57,598 nt of DNA from Verticiella sediminum (lineage in GTDB: Bacteria; Pseudomonadota; Gammaproteobacteria; Burkholderiales; Burkholderiaceae_B). The stretch covers positions 1 through 57,598 of the forward strand of contig NZ_VLTJ01000012.1 in the NCBI RefSeq assembly GCF_007558815.1. The letters run 5' to 3'. The notes beneath the pieces are model-generated. The model did no database searches and had not been told where the DNA came from. It was given only the letters and a program-made list of their open reading frames with translations. Both the position numbers and the translations under genes were made by a program. This document shows positions 39,495-47,800 of this stretch, one piece after another. Position 1 is the first letter of the stretch. Each line of letters opens with the position of its first letter.

Positions 39495-41072
39495 TCAGAG
39501 CAGGACTTCGATCAGGTGGGGGCCCGGCGTTGCCAGTGCGCGGCCGAGCGCATGGGCGAAGCCCGAGGCGCTGGATACCCGCGTGGCCGGGACGCCGTGC
39601 CCGCCCGCGATCTGGACCCAGTCCAGCGCGGGCTGGTCGATCGAGAGCATGCGTTCGGCGTTGGCGGCGGGCGGCGGCCCGCCCATGGCGGCGAGTTCGC
39701 CGCGCAATATCTGGTACTTCCGGTTGGCGCAGATGACCACCGTGATGTCGAGTCCCTCGCGCGCCATCGTCCACAGGGACTGCACCGTGTACATCGCGCT
39801 GCCGTCGCCGATGATGGCGACGACCTTGCGGTCCGGGCAGGCGGTTGCCGCGCCGACCGCGCAGGGAAGCCCATAACCGATGGCGCCGCCGGTGATCTCC
39901 AGCCAGTCGTGAGGCGCGGCGCTGGCGCACGCGCTCTGAAGCTGGCGGCCCGTGGTGATCGCCTCGTCGACGATGATCGCGTGCTCGGGCAGCAGGCCTG
40001 CCAGCGCGTGGCCGAGAGACAGCGAGGTGGGCGTGTCGTCGGATGCGCCGTTGCCACCGTGGGCGGAGCGCGCAGCCGGACTCAGGTGGGCGATCTCGTT
40101 CGCGCTGCCCTTGACCGCGTCGTTCAACGCCACCAGTGCGGATGTCACGTCCTCGGCCGGGCAGGCCAGCGTGTCGATCCGGCACTCCGGGTGGGTCAGC
40201 AAGCGCGGGGTTTCCGGATAGGCAAAGAACGCGACGGGGGCCCGGGCATCCACCAGGACGAGGTAGCGGATGTCCTTGAGCGTATCCAGAGCGGGCCCGA
40301 TCGGATAGGGAATCTGCGGGATGTTGACGCGCCCGGCCCCGCGTTCGGAGCGGGCATTCTTGGTCTCGGCCAGCAACCGGCACCCTGTGCGTGCAGCGAT
40401 CTGTCCCGCGAGCCGGGGGGCCTCGCCCCGCATGGCGCGCCCGCCCAGAAGCAGCGCGGTCGACTCTGGCGGATAGCGCCCCGAAAGCAGCAACTCGGCG
40501 ATGCGCTCGACAATATCGTCCGCCGGTCGAGGCAGCGGCCTCTGGGCTCGGCGCGCAAGGTCTTGTTCCGGGCTATCTCCCCAGGCGACGTCGGCCGGCA
40601 GAATGAGGGAGGCGATGCCGGGCTCGGGGTTCGCCGCGACGGCGACGGCGTCAGCGACGTCGGTCGGCGCGGTCGCCGCCGACGCGCAGGTGCGTACCCA
40701 GTTCGACATCGGGCGCGCGATGCCCTCGATGTCGGAGGTCAAGGGCGCATCGTTGGCGATGTGATCGTGCGCATGCTGGCCAATGATGTTGACGATGCCC
40801 GAGCGCGCGCGCTTGGCGTTGTGCAGATTGGCCAGGCCGTTGCCCAGACCCGGCCCCAGGTGCAGCAGCGTGGCCGCCGGGCGCTGGGCCATGCGGAAGT
40901 AGCCGTCGGCCGCCCCGGTTACGACCCCCTCGAACAGGCCGAGCACGCAGCGCATCCGGGGCAGCCTGTCCAGCGCGGAGACGAAGTGCATCTCCGAGGT
41001 TCCCGGATTGGCGAAACATACCGATATTTCATGCTGAAGCAAGGTCCTCACCATGGCTTCTGAACCGTTCAT
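39495..41072 (-). CDS. Thiamine-diphosphate-dependent enzyme (acetolactate synthase/benzoylformate decarboxylase-like)
   Basis: The 525-residue protein has the three-domain ThDP decarboxylase fold. E48 in LFEGVVTGAADGYFRMA is the glutamate that activates the cofactor, and GDGSAMYTVQSLWTMA starting at about residue 422 and ending near ICAN is the Mg/ThDP-binding motif. The overall style matches the acetolactate-synthase large-subunit-like group, which includes 2-oxo acid decarboxylases, not genuine IlvB. The start at 41072 has an AGGA site. Context suggests carbon-carbon cleavage of a 2-oxo or 2-hydroxyacyl compound. Oxalyl-CoA decarboxylase is less likely because the usual CoA-binding features are not evident. 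Confidence 0.85.
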   Translation of the reverse strand: MNGSEAMVRTLLQHEISVCFANPGTSEMHFVSALDRLPRMRCVLGLFEGVVTGAADGYFRMAQRPAATLLHLGPGLGNGLANLHNAKRARSGIVNIIGQHAHDHIANDAPLTSDIEGIARPMSNWVRTCASAATAPTDVADAVAVAANPEPGIASLILPADVAWGDSPEQDLARRAQRPLPRPADDIVERIAELLLSGRYPPESTALLLGGRAMRGEAPRLAGQIAARTGCRLLAETKNARSERGAGRVNIPQIPYPIGPALDTLKDIRYLVLVDARAPVAFFAYPETPRLLTHPECRIDTLACPAEDVTSALVALNDAVKGSANEIAHLSPAARSAHGGNGASDDTPTSLSLGHALAGLLPEHAIIVDEAITTGRQLQSACASAAPHDWLEITGGAIGYGLPCAVGAATACPDRKVVAIIGDGSAMYTVQSLWTMAREGLDITVVICANRKYQILRGELAAMGGPPPAANAERMLSIDQPALDWVQIAGGHGVPATRVSSASGFAHALGRALATPGPHLIEVLL

Positions 41073-41212
41073 TCCTGCACTCCTGTGTCTTCTCTCGTGG
41101 TGGCGTTGCGGTGCGATCCGGGCAGAACGCCTGGGAAGCTGCCGGCAGCCGGGGTGCCGCCGTGCTGCCGAATCGCGATCCTTCTTGACGTTCTGCATTT
41201 GACCCACTTAAC

Positions 41213-41230
41213 ATACTATCCACATAGTAT
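41213..41230. promoter_or_regulatory. Palindrome in the divergent promoter region
   Basis: ATACTA (41213-41218) and TAGTAT (41225-41230) form a dyad around TCCACA, extendable to 8 bp with one mismatch. It lies in the 181-bp gap between the divergent ThDP-enzyme gene and the GH105-like gene. TTGACG (41185-41190) with TAACAT (41209-41214) at 18 bp is a candidate rightward promoter, so a bound regulator would cover the -10 and start site. Confidence 0.55.
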
Positions 41231-41253
41231 TTATGACGGGGAGGGAAGTCAAC

Positions 41254-42306
41254 ATGCATCTGGAGCGACTGGTAGCGTCGGTGAGCAGCTTCATCAAGGC
41301 CAATCCGAACGAGCGCGACTGCTGGCAAAAGGCGCCGGCTTTGTCGGGGCTGATGGCCTGGGACGACGAGGCGTACCGCCCGTTGGTCAAGCGCTGGCTG
41401 GACCGTGCCGTGGCGACGCAGAAGTCCGACGGCAATCTGAGCTACGGCGACTGGCATACGTCCAGCGGGGGGCACATCCGTTCGTTCACGCCGCTGGCCA
41501 GCGAGACCGCGGCGCTCGGCGCGCCGCTCATGGAGTGGCACCAGCGGCATCCCGAGCCGCGCTATCTGGACAGCGCGGCCCGGCAGTACCAGGCGCTTTG
41601 CGATGCACCGAGAACCCGGGACGGCGGCATCTGGTCGCGCGGCGAAGGGCCGGAGCTGTGGATCGACTTCACCTATCTGATGTGCCCCTTCATGGCGCGC
41701 TACGGAAAGATCGCGTCGCGCGAAGACGCGGTCGACGAAGCCTTCCGGCAGTTCGAAGTGCATGTTCGCCACCTGGTGGATCGGGAGTTCCGTCTGGCGC
41801 GCCACGCCTGGTGCGAGAAGCCCAACCATTTCCCGCAGTCGACGTTCTGGGCGCGCGGCAACGGCTGGCTGCTCGCCTGCTGCGCCGAGCTGCTGGACAT
41901 CGCACCCGAGCATGCGAAAGCGGGTTTCGTGCGGAAGGTCTACGGCGAAGTGCTGGGTGCCATGTCGTCCTGGCAGGACGCATCGGGCTACTTCTTCCAT
42001 GTTCTGGACGATCCGCTCTCCAATCTGGAAGCGTCCGCCACGCTGATGTATGCCTACGCGGGCGAGCGCGCGGTGCAACTGGGTGTCGAGATCGAGGGCA
42101 TGCCTCACGAGGCGGTGCGGCAGAGCGCGATACGGGCTTTCACCGTGGTTGCCGGCTCGGTCGAGGACAGCGGCCGGGTGCCCGGCGTCGCCATGGTCCC
42201 CGGCGGCCCCGGCGTTCCATTCGGCTGGACCTTGTTCGGTCAAGGGTTCTTCCTGTTGGCCGCGCGCGCCCTGCGGGAGCATTTGGGCAAGGGAGAACTG
42301 AGATGA
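41254..42306 (+). CDS. GH88/GH105-like (alpha/alpha)6-barrel glycoside hydrolase, cytosolic
   Basis: The 350-residue protein is preceded by GGGAGGG 8 nt before the ATG at 41254; an upstream ATG at 41233 overlaps the operator. It shows the unsaturated glucuronyl/rhamnogalacturonyl hydrolase hallmarks: LWIDFTYLMCPFMARYG, with D138 in the position of the catalytic aspartate of YteR-type enzymes, and FWARGNGWLLACCAEL (about 198-213). These enzymes hydrate the double bond of 4,5-unsaturated uronides and release the sugar. No signal peptide is present. Its stop overlaps the start of a racemase gene (ATGA), which is unexpected for a carbohydrate enzyme. Confidence 0.8.
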   Translation: MHLERLVASVSSFIKANPNERDCWQKAPALSGLMAWDDEAYRPLVKRWLDRAVATQKSDGNLSYGDWHTSSGGHIRSFTPLASETAALGAPLMEWHQRHPEPRYLDSAARQYQALCDAPRTRDGGIWSRGEGPELWIDFTYLMCPFMARYGKIASREDAVDEAFRQFEVHVRHLVDREFRLARHAWCEKPNHFPQSTFWARGNGWLLACCAELLDIAPEHAKAGFVRKVYGEVLGAMSSWQDASGYFFHVLDDPLSNLEASATLMYAYAGERAVQLGVEIEGMPHEAVRQSAIRAFTVVAGSVEDSGRVPGVAMVPGGPGVPFGWTLFGQGFFLLAARALREHLGKGELR

Positions 42307-43484
42307 CCGTACCGGCAAACGACCCTCAAGCGGCTCGGGGGCGGCGTCCGCTCGAAGGGGTGCGCATCATCGATATGTCGCGTCTCGCGCCGGGGCCGTA
42401 CTGCACGATGCTGCTCGCCGACCTCGGGGCGGAGGTCATCGTCGTCGGGGGAGGGCGGGCCGGTGAACCCACCTCCACCTTCTCGCGCGGCAAGCGCTTC
42501 ATCACGCTGGACCTGAAGGCCCCGGAGGGGCAGGAGGCTTTGCACCGCCTTTGCAAAACGGCCGACGTGTTCGTCGAAAGCTTTAGGCCGGGCGTCTGCA
42601 GCCGGCTCGGCGCCGGCTACGACACATTGAGCGCGCTCAACCCCGGGCTGGTCTATTGCTCCCTGACGGGCTACGGGCAGGAAGGCGTACTCGCACAGGA
42701 TGCCGGGCACGACATCGGCTATCTCTCGCTGTCCGGTGTGCTGGGTGCGCTGGGGCCGCGGGACGGCCCGCCGTCCGTTCCGCTCAACCTGCTGGCCGAC
42801 TTCGCGGCGGGGAGTTTCATTGCCGCACTGGGCATCGTGACCGCGCTGTTCGACCGCACGCGCACGGGCAAGGGCCAGTACATCGACGCCGCGATGATCG
42901 ACGGCTGCCTTTCGCTCATGGCCATGCACGCGCCGGTATGGCAGACCCCGGTGCTGCCCGGGCGCGGCGAGGGCCTGCTCGGCGGCGGGGCGCCGTACTA
43001 CCGCTGCTACGAATGCGCCGACGGGCGCTTCATATCGCTCGGCGCACTGGAGCCGCAGTTCTTCGCCAGCCTTTGGCGCACCCTCATGCAGTCCGAGGTG
43101 CCCGACCACATGGACGTCACGGCCTGGCCGCAGATGGCGGCCGAGTTCGAAGCGAGGTTCCGGCAGCGTCCGCGCGACGAGTGGTGCCGATTGTTCGCCG
43201 GTACGCAAGCCTGCGTGACCCCGGTGCTGGCGCCGGACGAGGCCTGGTCGCACCCGCACATCGCGCAGCGCCATGCGATGTCGTCGGCGAGCCGGGTGCC
43301 CGTGATACCGCGCTTCGGCCGCGCGGAGATGAGCGCGCCGGACACGGACACGACGGATCGATCGGACGAGGTGCTCACCCCGCTGGGGTTGAGCGCCGAG
43401 CAGATTGCGCTTGCCAGTCCGAGATCCGCGAGAGAGCGGGTGCCCTCCCGGAGCTGGCCGCCCAGGATGACTCGCTCTGATTGA
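42303..43484 (+). CDS. Alpha-methylacyl-CoA racemase-like CaiB/BaiF protein
   Basis: The 393-residue protein belongs to the CaiB/BaiF fold but carries the racemase residues: H136 in AGHDIGYLSLSG, D166 in LNLLADFAAGS and E250 in GALEPQFFASLW. They correspond to H126, D156 and E241 of the mycobacterial enzyme with a constant offset of about 10. Such racemases invert the 2-methyl centre of branched acyl-CoAs so that an (S)-specific dehydrogenase can act. The ATG overlaps the stop of the GH105-like gene, so the two are coupled. An acyl-CoA dehydrogenase follows. Confidence 0.88.
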   Translation: MTVPANDPQAARGRRPLEGVRIIDMSRLAPGPYCTMLLADLGAEVIVVGGGRAGEPTSTFSRGKRFITLDLKAPEGQEALHRLCKTADVFVESFRPGVCSRLGAGYDTLSALNPGLVYCSLTGYGQEGVLAQDAGHDIGYLSLSGVLGALGPRDGPPSVPLNLLADFAAGSFIAALGIVTALFDRTRTGKGQYIDAAMIDGCLSLMAMHAPVWQTPVLPGRGEGLLGGGAPYYRCYECADGRFISLGALEPQFFASLWRTLMQSEVPDHMDVTAWPQMAAEFEARFRQRPRDEWCRLFAGTQACVTPVLAPDEAWSHPHIAQRHAMSSASRVPVIPRFGRAEMSAPDTDTTDRSDEVLTPLGLSAEQIALASPRSARERVPSRSWPPRMTRSD

Positions 43485-43502
43485 CCTCGGGCCCGAGCGC
43501 AA

Positions 43503-43522
43503 GCCCGGCCTGAAGGCCGGGC
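43503..43522. repeat. Intergenic stem-loop between racemase and acyl-CoA dehydrogenase genes
   Basis: GCCCGGCC, a TGAA loop and GGCCGGGC form a perfect 8-bp hairpin in the 111-bp gap inside the operon. There is no T-tract. It may stabilise or attenuate the transcript between the two genes. Confidence 0.45.
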
Positions 43523-43595
43523 CGGACAAACCCACCCCGGCCGGGGGCAAGCAAGGTTCCGGTTTCAGGCAGGAACGGCCCACCGGAGGTTCAGA

Positions 43596-44744
43596 ATGTT
43601 GTCGGAGACAAGCATGCATGTAACGCACTACGATGAGATGTACAGCGCGTTTCGCGCGCAGATGCGCCGCTTTGCCGTGGAGCGCGTCGCGCCTCACGCT
43701 GCCAGGGTCGACGAAGAAGGGCGTCCGCCCATGGAGGCCTACGAAGCCAGCCTGCAGCTCGGCTTGCCCGGGCTGCCGTTCGCCGAGTCGTTCGGCGGGC
43801 AGAACGGCGATGTGCTGACCCAGCTCATTGCGGTCGAGGAACTGGCCAGGGTGTGCGCATCCTCGGCCACCACGGTATCGACCTGCTGGATCATGATGCT
43901 GCTGCAGCGCTTCGGATCGTTGGCGCAGCAGCAGATGGTGATACCCCCGGTCGTGCGCGGCGAACAGCGCTCGGCCTGGGGGCTGACCGAGCCCAAGGGC
44001 GGTTCCGACTTGATGGGCGTGCGCACTTCGGCGCGCCGGACCTCGGAAGGCTGGCTGCTCAACGGGACGAAGCGCTTCATCACCAATGGGGGCTGGGCCG
44101 ACTGGTACCTCATCTTTGCCCGCACGACGCCCGAGTCCTTCGGCATCTTCCTGGTCAGCAAGAACGACCACGGCGTGTCGTTCGGCGCGCCCGAGCGCAA
44201 GATGGGGCTGCGCGGCAGCCCCACTGCCGACGTCATACTGGACGAGTGCCTGATCCCGCACGATCGGCTCGTCGGCGAGCCGGAGAAAGGCGCCGAGTAC
44301 ATACGTGCGGGCCTGCTGGCCTCCCGGCTGAAGTACGCGGCGCACGGGCTGGGCATTGCCCAGGGCGCGCTGGACGAGGCCGTCTCCTACACCCGGCAGC
44401 GCGAACAGTTCGGCCGGCCCATCTCGGATTTCCAGATGGTCAAGGCCATGGTCGCCGACATGGGCATGCGGGTGGAGGCCGCGCGGGCGGTGTTGCTGCA
44501 TGCCGCCACGCTGGTGCTGAACGAAGACCCTGCGGCCAAACGCTATGCCTCGATGGCCAAGGTGCTGTGCACCGACGCGGCCATGTCCGTTGCGACCGAC
44601 GCGGTCCAGTTGCACGGAGGCTACGGCTATCTCAAGGACTACGCCGTCGAGCGCATGTTCCGCGACGCGAAGGTGACGCAGATCTGGGAAGGGACCAACC
44701 AGATTCAGCGCCTGATGATCGCCAAGGAAATCTACGCGGCATGA
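43596..44744 (+). CDS. Acyl-CoA dehydrogenase
   Basis: The 382-residue flavoprotein has the ACAD order: helical N-domain, AWGLTEPKGGSDLMGVRT for FAD and substrate, FITNGGWADWYLIFAR, and C-terminal REQFGRPISDFQMVKAM and QIWEGTNQIQRLMIAKE. The probable catalytic base is E365 in WEGT, the short- and branched-chain position. It introduces the alpha,beta double bond and passes electrons to ETF. GGAGG precedes the ATG by 6 nt. Placement after a methylacyl-CoA racemase suggests a branched substrate. Confidence 0.92.
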   Translation: MLSETSMHVTHYDEMYSAFRAQMRRFAVERVAPHAARVDEEGRPPMEAYEASLQLGLPGLPFAESFGGQNGDVLTQLIAVEELARVCASSATTVSTCWIMMLLQRFGSLAQQQMVIPPVVRGEQRSAWGLTEPKGGSDLMGVRTSARRTSEGWLLNGTKRFITNGGWADWYLIFARTTPESFGIFLVSKNDHGVSFGAPERKMGLRGSPTADVILDECLIPHDRLVGEPEKGAEYIRAGLLASRLKYAAHGLGIAQGALDEAVSYTRQREQFGRPISDFQMVKAMVADMGMRVEAARAVLLHAATLVLNEDPAAKRYASMAKVLCTDAAMSVATDAVQLHGGYGYLKDYAVERMFRDAKVTQIWEGTNQIQRLMIAKEIYAA

Positions 44745-44757
44745 ACGGAGACCAGCC

Positions 44758-45891
44758 ATGAGCGCAGTGTTGGAAGGAATCAAGGTGCTGGAGCTGTGCG
44801 AGGTGTTCCAGGGTCCGCTGGCCGGGCAGATCCTCGGCGACTACGGCGCCGACGTCGTCAAGATCGAGCGCCCGGGCCGCGGGGATTCCCTGCGCCACAG
44901 CGACACGGTGGCCAACGAGCGCGGCGAGATGGGCAGCTACTTCGCCGCCGTCAATCGCAACAAGCGCTCGATATGCCTGGATCTCAAGGACGATGCCGAG
45001 CGCGCGCACTTTCTACGGCTGGTGGCGCAGGCCGATGTCGTGCTGCACAACTATCGTCCCGGCGTGATGGAGAAACTGGGCTGCGGATACGCCGACCTCG
45101 CCGCCATCAACCCGCGGCTGGTGTATGCCGCCGCCAGCGGTTTCGGCGCCACCGGCCCGCTTGCGGCCATGGCTGGACAGGATTTCCTCATCCAGTCCAT
45201 CAGCGGCATCGCCTGGAAGACCACGGCCTGCGCTGGCGAGCCGACCTTCATCAACGTCCCGTTGGCCGACTACACCTCGGGCGTGCTGATGGCGCAGGGC
45301 GTTCTGCTGGCGCTGCTGGAGCGCACGCGCTCCGGGCAGGGCCAGCAGGTGTCGATGTCCTTGTTCAGCGCGTTGGTGGCGATGCAGAGCCTCGAGGCGG
45401 CGAGCACGCTGAACTACGGCTATGAAACCCGCTGGTTCGAACGCGCCCTGAATTTCACCGCAGAGGCGGCCGACGGATGGCTGACGGTGATCGGCTTCTT
45501 TCGGGACAACCCCTTGAAGTTGATTTGCGAAGCCATGGGCCTGGAGGACTTGTCCAGCCGGGCGGCGTGGGCCGGCAAGCACGAACAGGCCACGCACCGC
45601 GACGAGATTGCGCAGCTTCTGCGCCCCGCGTTTCGCCGCTATTCGACCGAGGAAGCCGTTCGACGCCTGCAGGCGCATGGCGTGCTGGCCGCCCCCATCC
45701 TGCGGTTCGAAGAGACCCTGGCGCATGCGCAGACCGAGGCCAACGGCCTGATCGCCACCGTGCCGGTCGAGGGCCAGCAGGCCATGCGTGTGCTCGCGCA
45801 TCCTGTGATGCTGTCCAGGACGCCCGCGCAAGTCCGGCGCGGGCCGCCGCACCTCGGTGCGCACCGAGGCGAAATACTCGGCGAACCGTGA
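44758..45891 (+). CDS. CaiB/BaiF-family (class III) CoA-transferase
   Basis: The 377-residue protein has the N-terminal LEGIKVLELCEVFQGPLAGQ and the nucleophilic aspartate D171 in VPLADYTSGVLMAQGV, as in formyl-CoA and carnitine CoA-transferases. Unlike the preceding CaiB-fold protein it lacks the GHDI histidine, so it is a transferase and not a racemase. It starts 13 bp after the acyl-CoA dehydrogenase gene with GGAG at a suitable distance. It may recycle CoA from a product to the next incoming acid. Confidence 0.9.
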   Translation: MSAVLEGIKVLELCEVFQGPLAGQILGDYGADVVKIERPGRGDSLRHSDTVANERGEMGSYFAAVNRNKRSICLDLKDDAERAHFLRLVAQADVVLHNYRPGVMEKLGCGYADLAAINPRLVYAAASGFGATGPLAAMAGQDFLIQSISGIAWKTTACAGEPTFINVPLADYTSGVLMAQGVLLALLERTRSGQGQQVSMSLFSALVAMQSLEAASTLNYGYETRWFERALNFTAEAADGWLTVIGFFRDNPLKLICEAMGLEDLSSRAAWAGKHEQATHRDEIAQLLRPAFRRYSTEEAVRRLQAHGVLAAPILRFEETLAHAQTEANGLIATVPVEGQQAMRVLAHPVMLSRTPAQVRRGPPHLGAHRGEILGEP

Positions 45892-45978
45892 AGCCGTATT
45901 GCGATATCTGCTACCCTGGCGCCCGATGAGGCCCCGGTCCAGGGGGCCGGCAACCAGAGGAATGACAGGACTGTCGAT

Positions 45979-46626
45979 ATGGCAAGACGGGGTCGCGACA
46001 GCGAGGGCAGCATCGAGAAGATCGAGAATGCGGCCCTTCGCCTATTCTCCAAACAGGGGTATTCGAACACCAGCCTGGAACAAGTGGCAGATGTGGCCGG
46101 GTTCACCAAAGGGGCCGTGTACTACTACTTCAAGACCAAGGAAACGCTGCTGATCCACCTGTTGAGCCGGATCCAGGAGCGTTCCATTCTCAAGACGGCG
46201 GAGCATGTCCGTGGACTCCCGGGGGGGACCGTGGACAAGCTGGTGGCGTTCGTGAAACTGCAGACGCAGTGGGCCGCCCGGTATCCCGACGATATCGTGA
46301 TCCTGCTGCTGACGAGCCTGGAGTTCAGCGACACCGACACGCCTGTGCGAGACATGATCCACCGCTATTACGACGTCATGCGCAGCATGCTGGTCGAGCT
46401 GTTCGAAGCCGGCCGTTCAGCCGGCGACGTGCCGGCCGAGCTGGACATCGACTCGGCTGTGCTGACGAACATCGCCCGGCATGACGGCAACATGCTGCTG
46501 TGGCATCGCAGCGGGCGGGACCCGGATGTTGGCCGGGTGCTGACTGCGGCTGCGCTCGATGCGGTGAGGCGCTACGGGATCGGGGGCGGTGACGGGGCAA
46601 TCCCGGTACCGCGCAGGAAAAATTAA
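45979..46626 (+). CDS. TetR/AcrR-family transcriptional regulator
   Basis: The 215-residue protein has the TetR helix-turn-helix at about residues 10-56 (ENAALRLFSKQGYSNTSLEQ, then AGFTKGAVYYYFKTKETLL) and a ligand-binding helical domain. It follows the CoA-transferase gene by 87 bp on the same strand. It is the nearest candidate repressor for the two dyads at 35475 and 41213; TetR-type acyl-CoA sensors commonly control such loci. That assignment is inference. Confidence 0.92.
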   Translation: MARRGRDSEGSIEKIENAALRLFSKQGYSNTSLEQVADVAGFTKGAVYYYFKTKETLLIHLLSRIQERSILKTAEHVRGLPGGTVDKLVAFVKLQTQWAARYPDDIVILLLTSLEFSDTDTPVRDMIHRYYDVMRSMLVELFEAGRSAGDVPAELDIDSAVLTNIARHDGNMLLWHRSGRDPDVGRVLTAAALDAVRRYGIGGGDGAIPVPRRKN

Positions 46627-46749
46627 TGATAGGGTGGACGCAAACGGGACAATGCAGGCAATAACAATGCGCGGAGCTGGCCAGGGGCGGGGAAGGAGCG
46701 GGAGCGGGTGGTTCATGTCGGACGTCCTCGCATAGCAGCGGTTCGGGAT

Positions 46750-47784
46750 ATGCACCGTACGCCCCCGGATATCGAACCGCGCATTCACACTGCTCAACGG
46801 GTGGTGGCCCTCGTAACGACGCTGGCGGAGGATGGGGTCGAGCCTGCGCGGGTATTGGCCGATAGCGGCATCGACCCGCATGCGCTGCGGGCGCCGGAAA
46901 CCCGGGTCTCGTACCGGCAGATGCTCACCGTCTATCGCAATGCACTGCATCTGGCGCCCGATCCGACCGTCGCATTGCGCGCGGGCGCGCGCATGCATCT
47001 GACGTCCTTCGGCATGTACGGCTATGCGCTGCTCAGCAGCCCGACGTTCGCCGAGGCGACGGACTTCATCGTCAAGTACCACACGGTCGCCACACCGGGG
47101 CTCAGCCTCGATTTTTCGCGCGAGGGTGCCCTCGCGACCTACCGCTACGAGATCTTGCTGCCTGTCGACCCGGCCGACGAGCTCTATCGCTTCATCCTCG
47201 AACTGGCGTTCTCGGCGCACCTGGCCCTGGCGCGCGATCTGCGGGACAGCGCATACAACTTCTCGGAAGTGCACGTGTCGTATGCGCAGCCGGCACACGC
47301 CAGTGCGTACCGCATGCTGTTCCACTGCCCGGTGCGGTTCGGGCAGCCGGCCAACGAACTGCGGATCGATGCCGCGGCCGAGCTCGAGGCCCCGGCTCGT
47401 CGTCCCGACGCGTCCACGCATGCGATGGCGCGCGAGCTTTGCCAGCAACTGCTGGTGGAAATGGCGCACGCGGGCGGTGCGGCCTCGATGGTGCGTCGCG
47501 CCCTGGTCGAACAGATGCCGTGGCGCTTCCCGACCATCGAATCGATGGCCAGGGAACTCTCGATGGAACCGCGCACCCTGCGCCGCAGGCTGGAGGGCCA
47601 GGGCACCTCGTACCGGGAAGTCCTGGCCGAGGTGCGGCGAGGTCTGGCGATAGAGTACCTGCGCAAGACCCGCATGACGACCGAAGAGATCGCCGCCCGC
47701 CTCGGCTACAGCGATGCGGCGAACTTCAGGCACGCGTTCAAGGGCTGGACGGGCAAGAGCCCCCACGAATACCGGAGCACCTGA
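46750..47784 (+). CDS. AraC-family transcriptional regulator (OruR/arabinose-binding-type N domain)
   Basis: From the ATG at 46750 the protein has 344 residues; a GTG at 46708 with AGGAG upstream would add 14. The N-terminal domain (TAQRVVALVTTLAEDGVEPARVL..., SFGMYGYALLSSPTF) is the arabinose-binding-like domain of OruR-type regulators. The C terminus is a double HTH ending IAARLGYSDAANFRHAFKGW and TGKSPHEYR. It lies just after the tetR gene and is convergent with a hydrolase gene. It could activate either flanking block. Confidence 0.9.
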   Translation: MHRTPPDIEPRIHTAQRVVALVTTLAEDGVEPARVLADSGIDPHALRAPETRVSYRQMLTVYRNALHLAPDPTVALRAGARMHLTSFGMYGYALLSSPTFAEATDFIVKYHTVATPGLSLDFSREGALATYRYEILLPVDPADELYRFILELAFSAHLALARDLRDSAYNFSEVHVSYAQPAHASAYRMLFHCPVRFGQPANELRIDAAAELEAPARRPDASTHAMARELCQQLLVEMAHAGGAASMVRRALVEQMPWRFPTIESMARELSMEPRTLRRRLEGQGTSYREVLAEVRRGLAIEYLRKTRMTTEEIAARLGYSDAANFRHAFKGWTGKSPHEYRST

Positions 47785-47800
47785 GGTTGCCGGCAGCGGT

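Noticed and set aside
39495-41072. Oxalyl-CoA decarboxylase paired with a formyl-CoA transferase (44758)
   Set aside because: The ThDP enzyme resembles acetolactate-synthase-like decarboxylases, the CaiB protein sits in a different operon, and other oxalate genes are missing.
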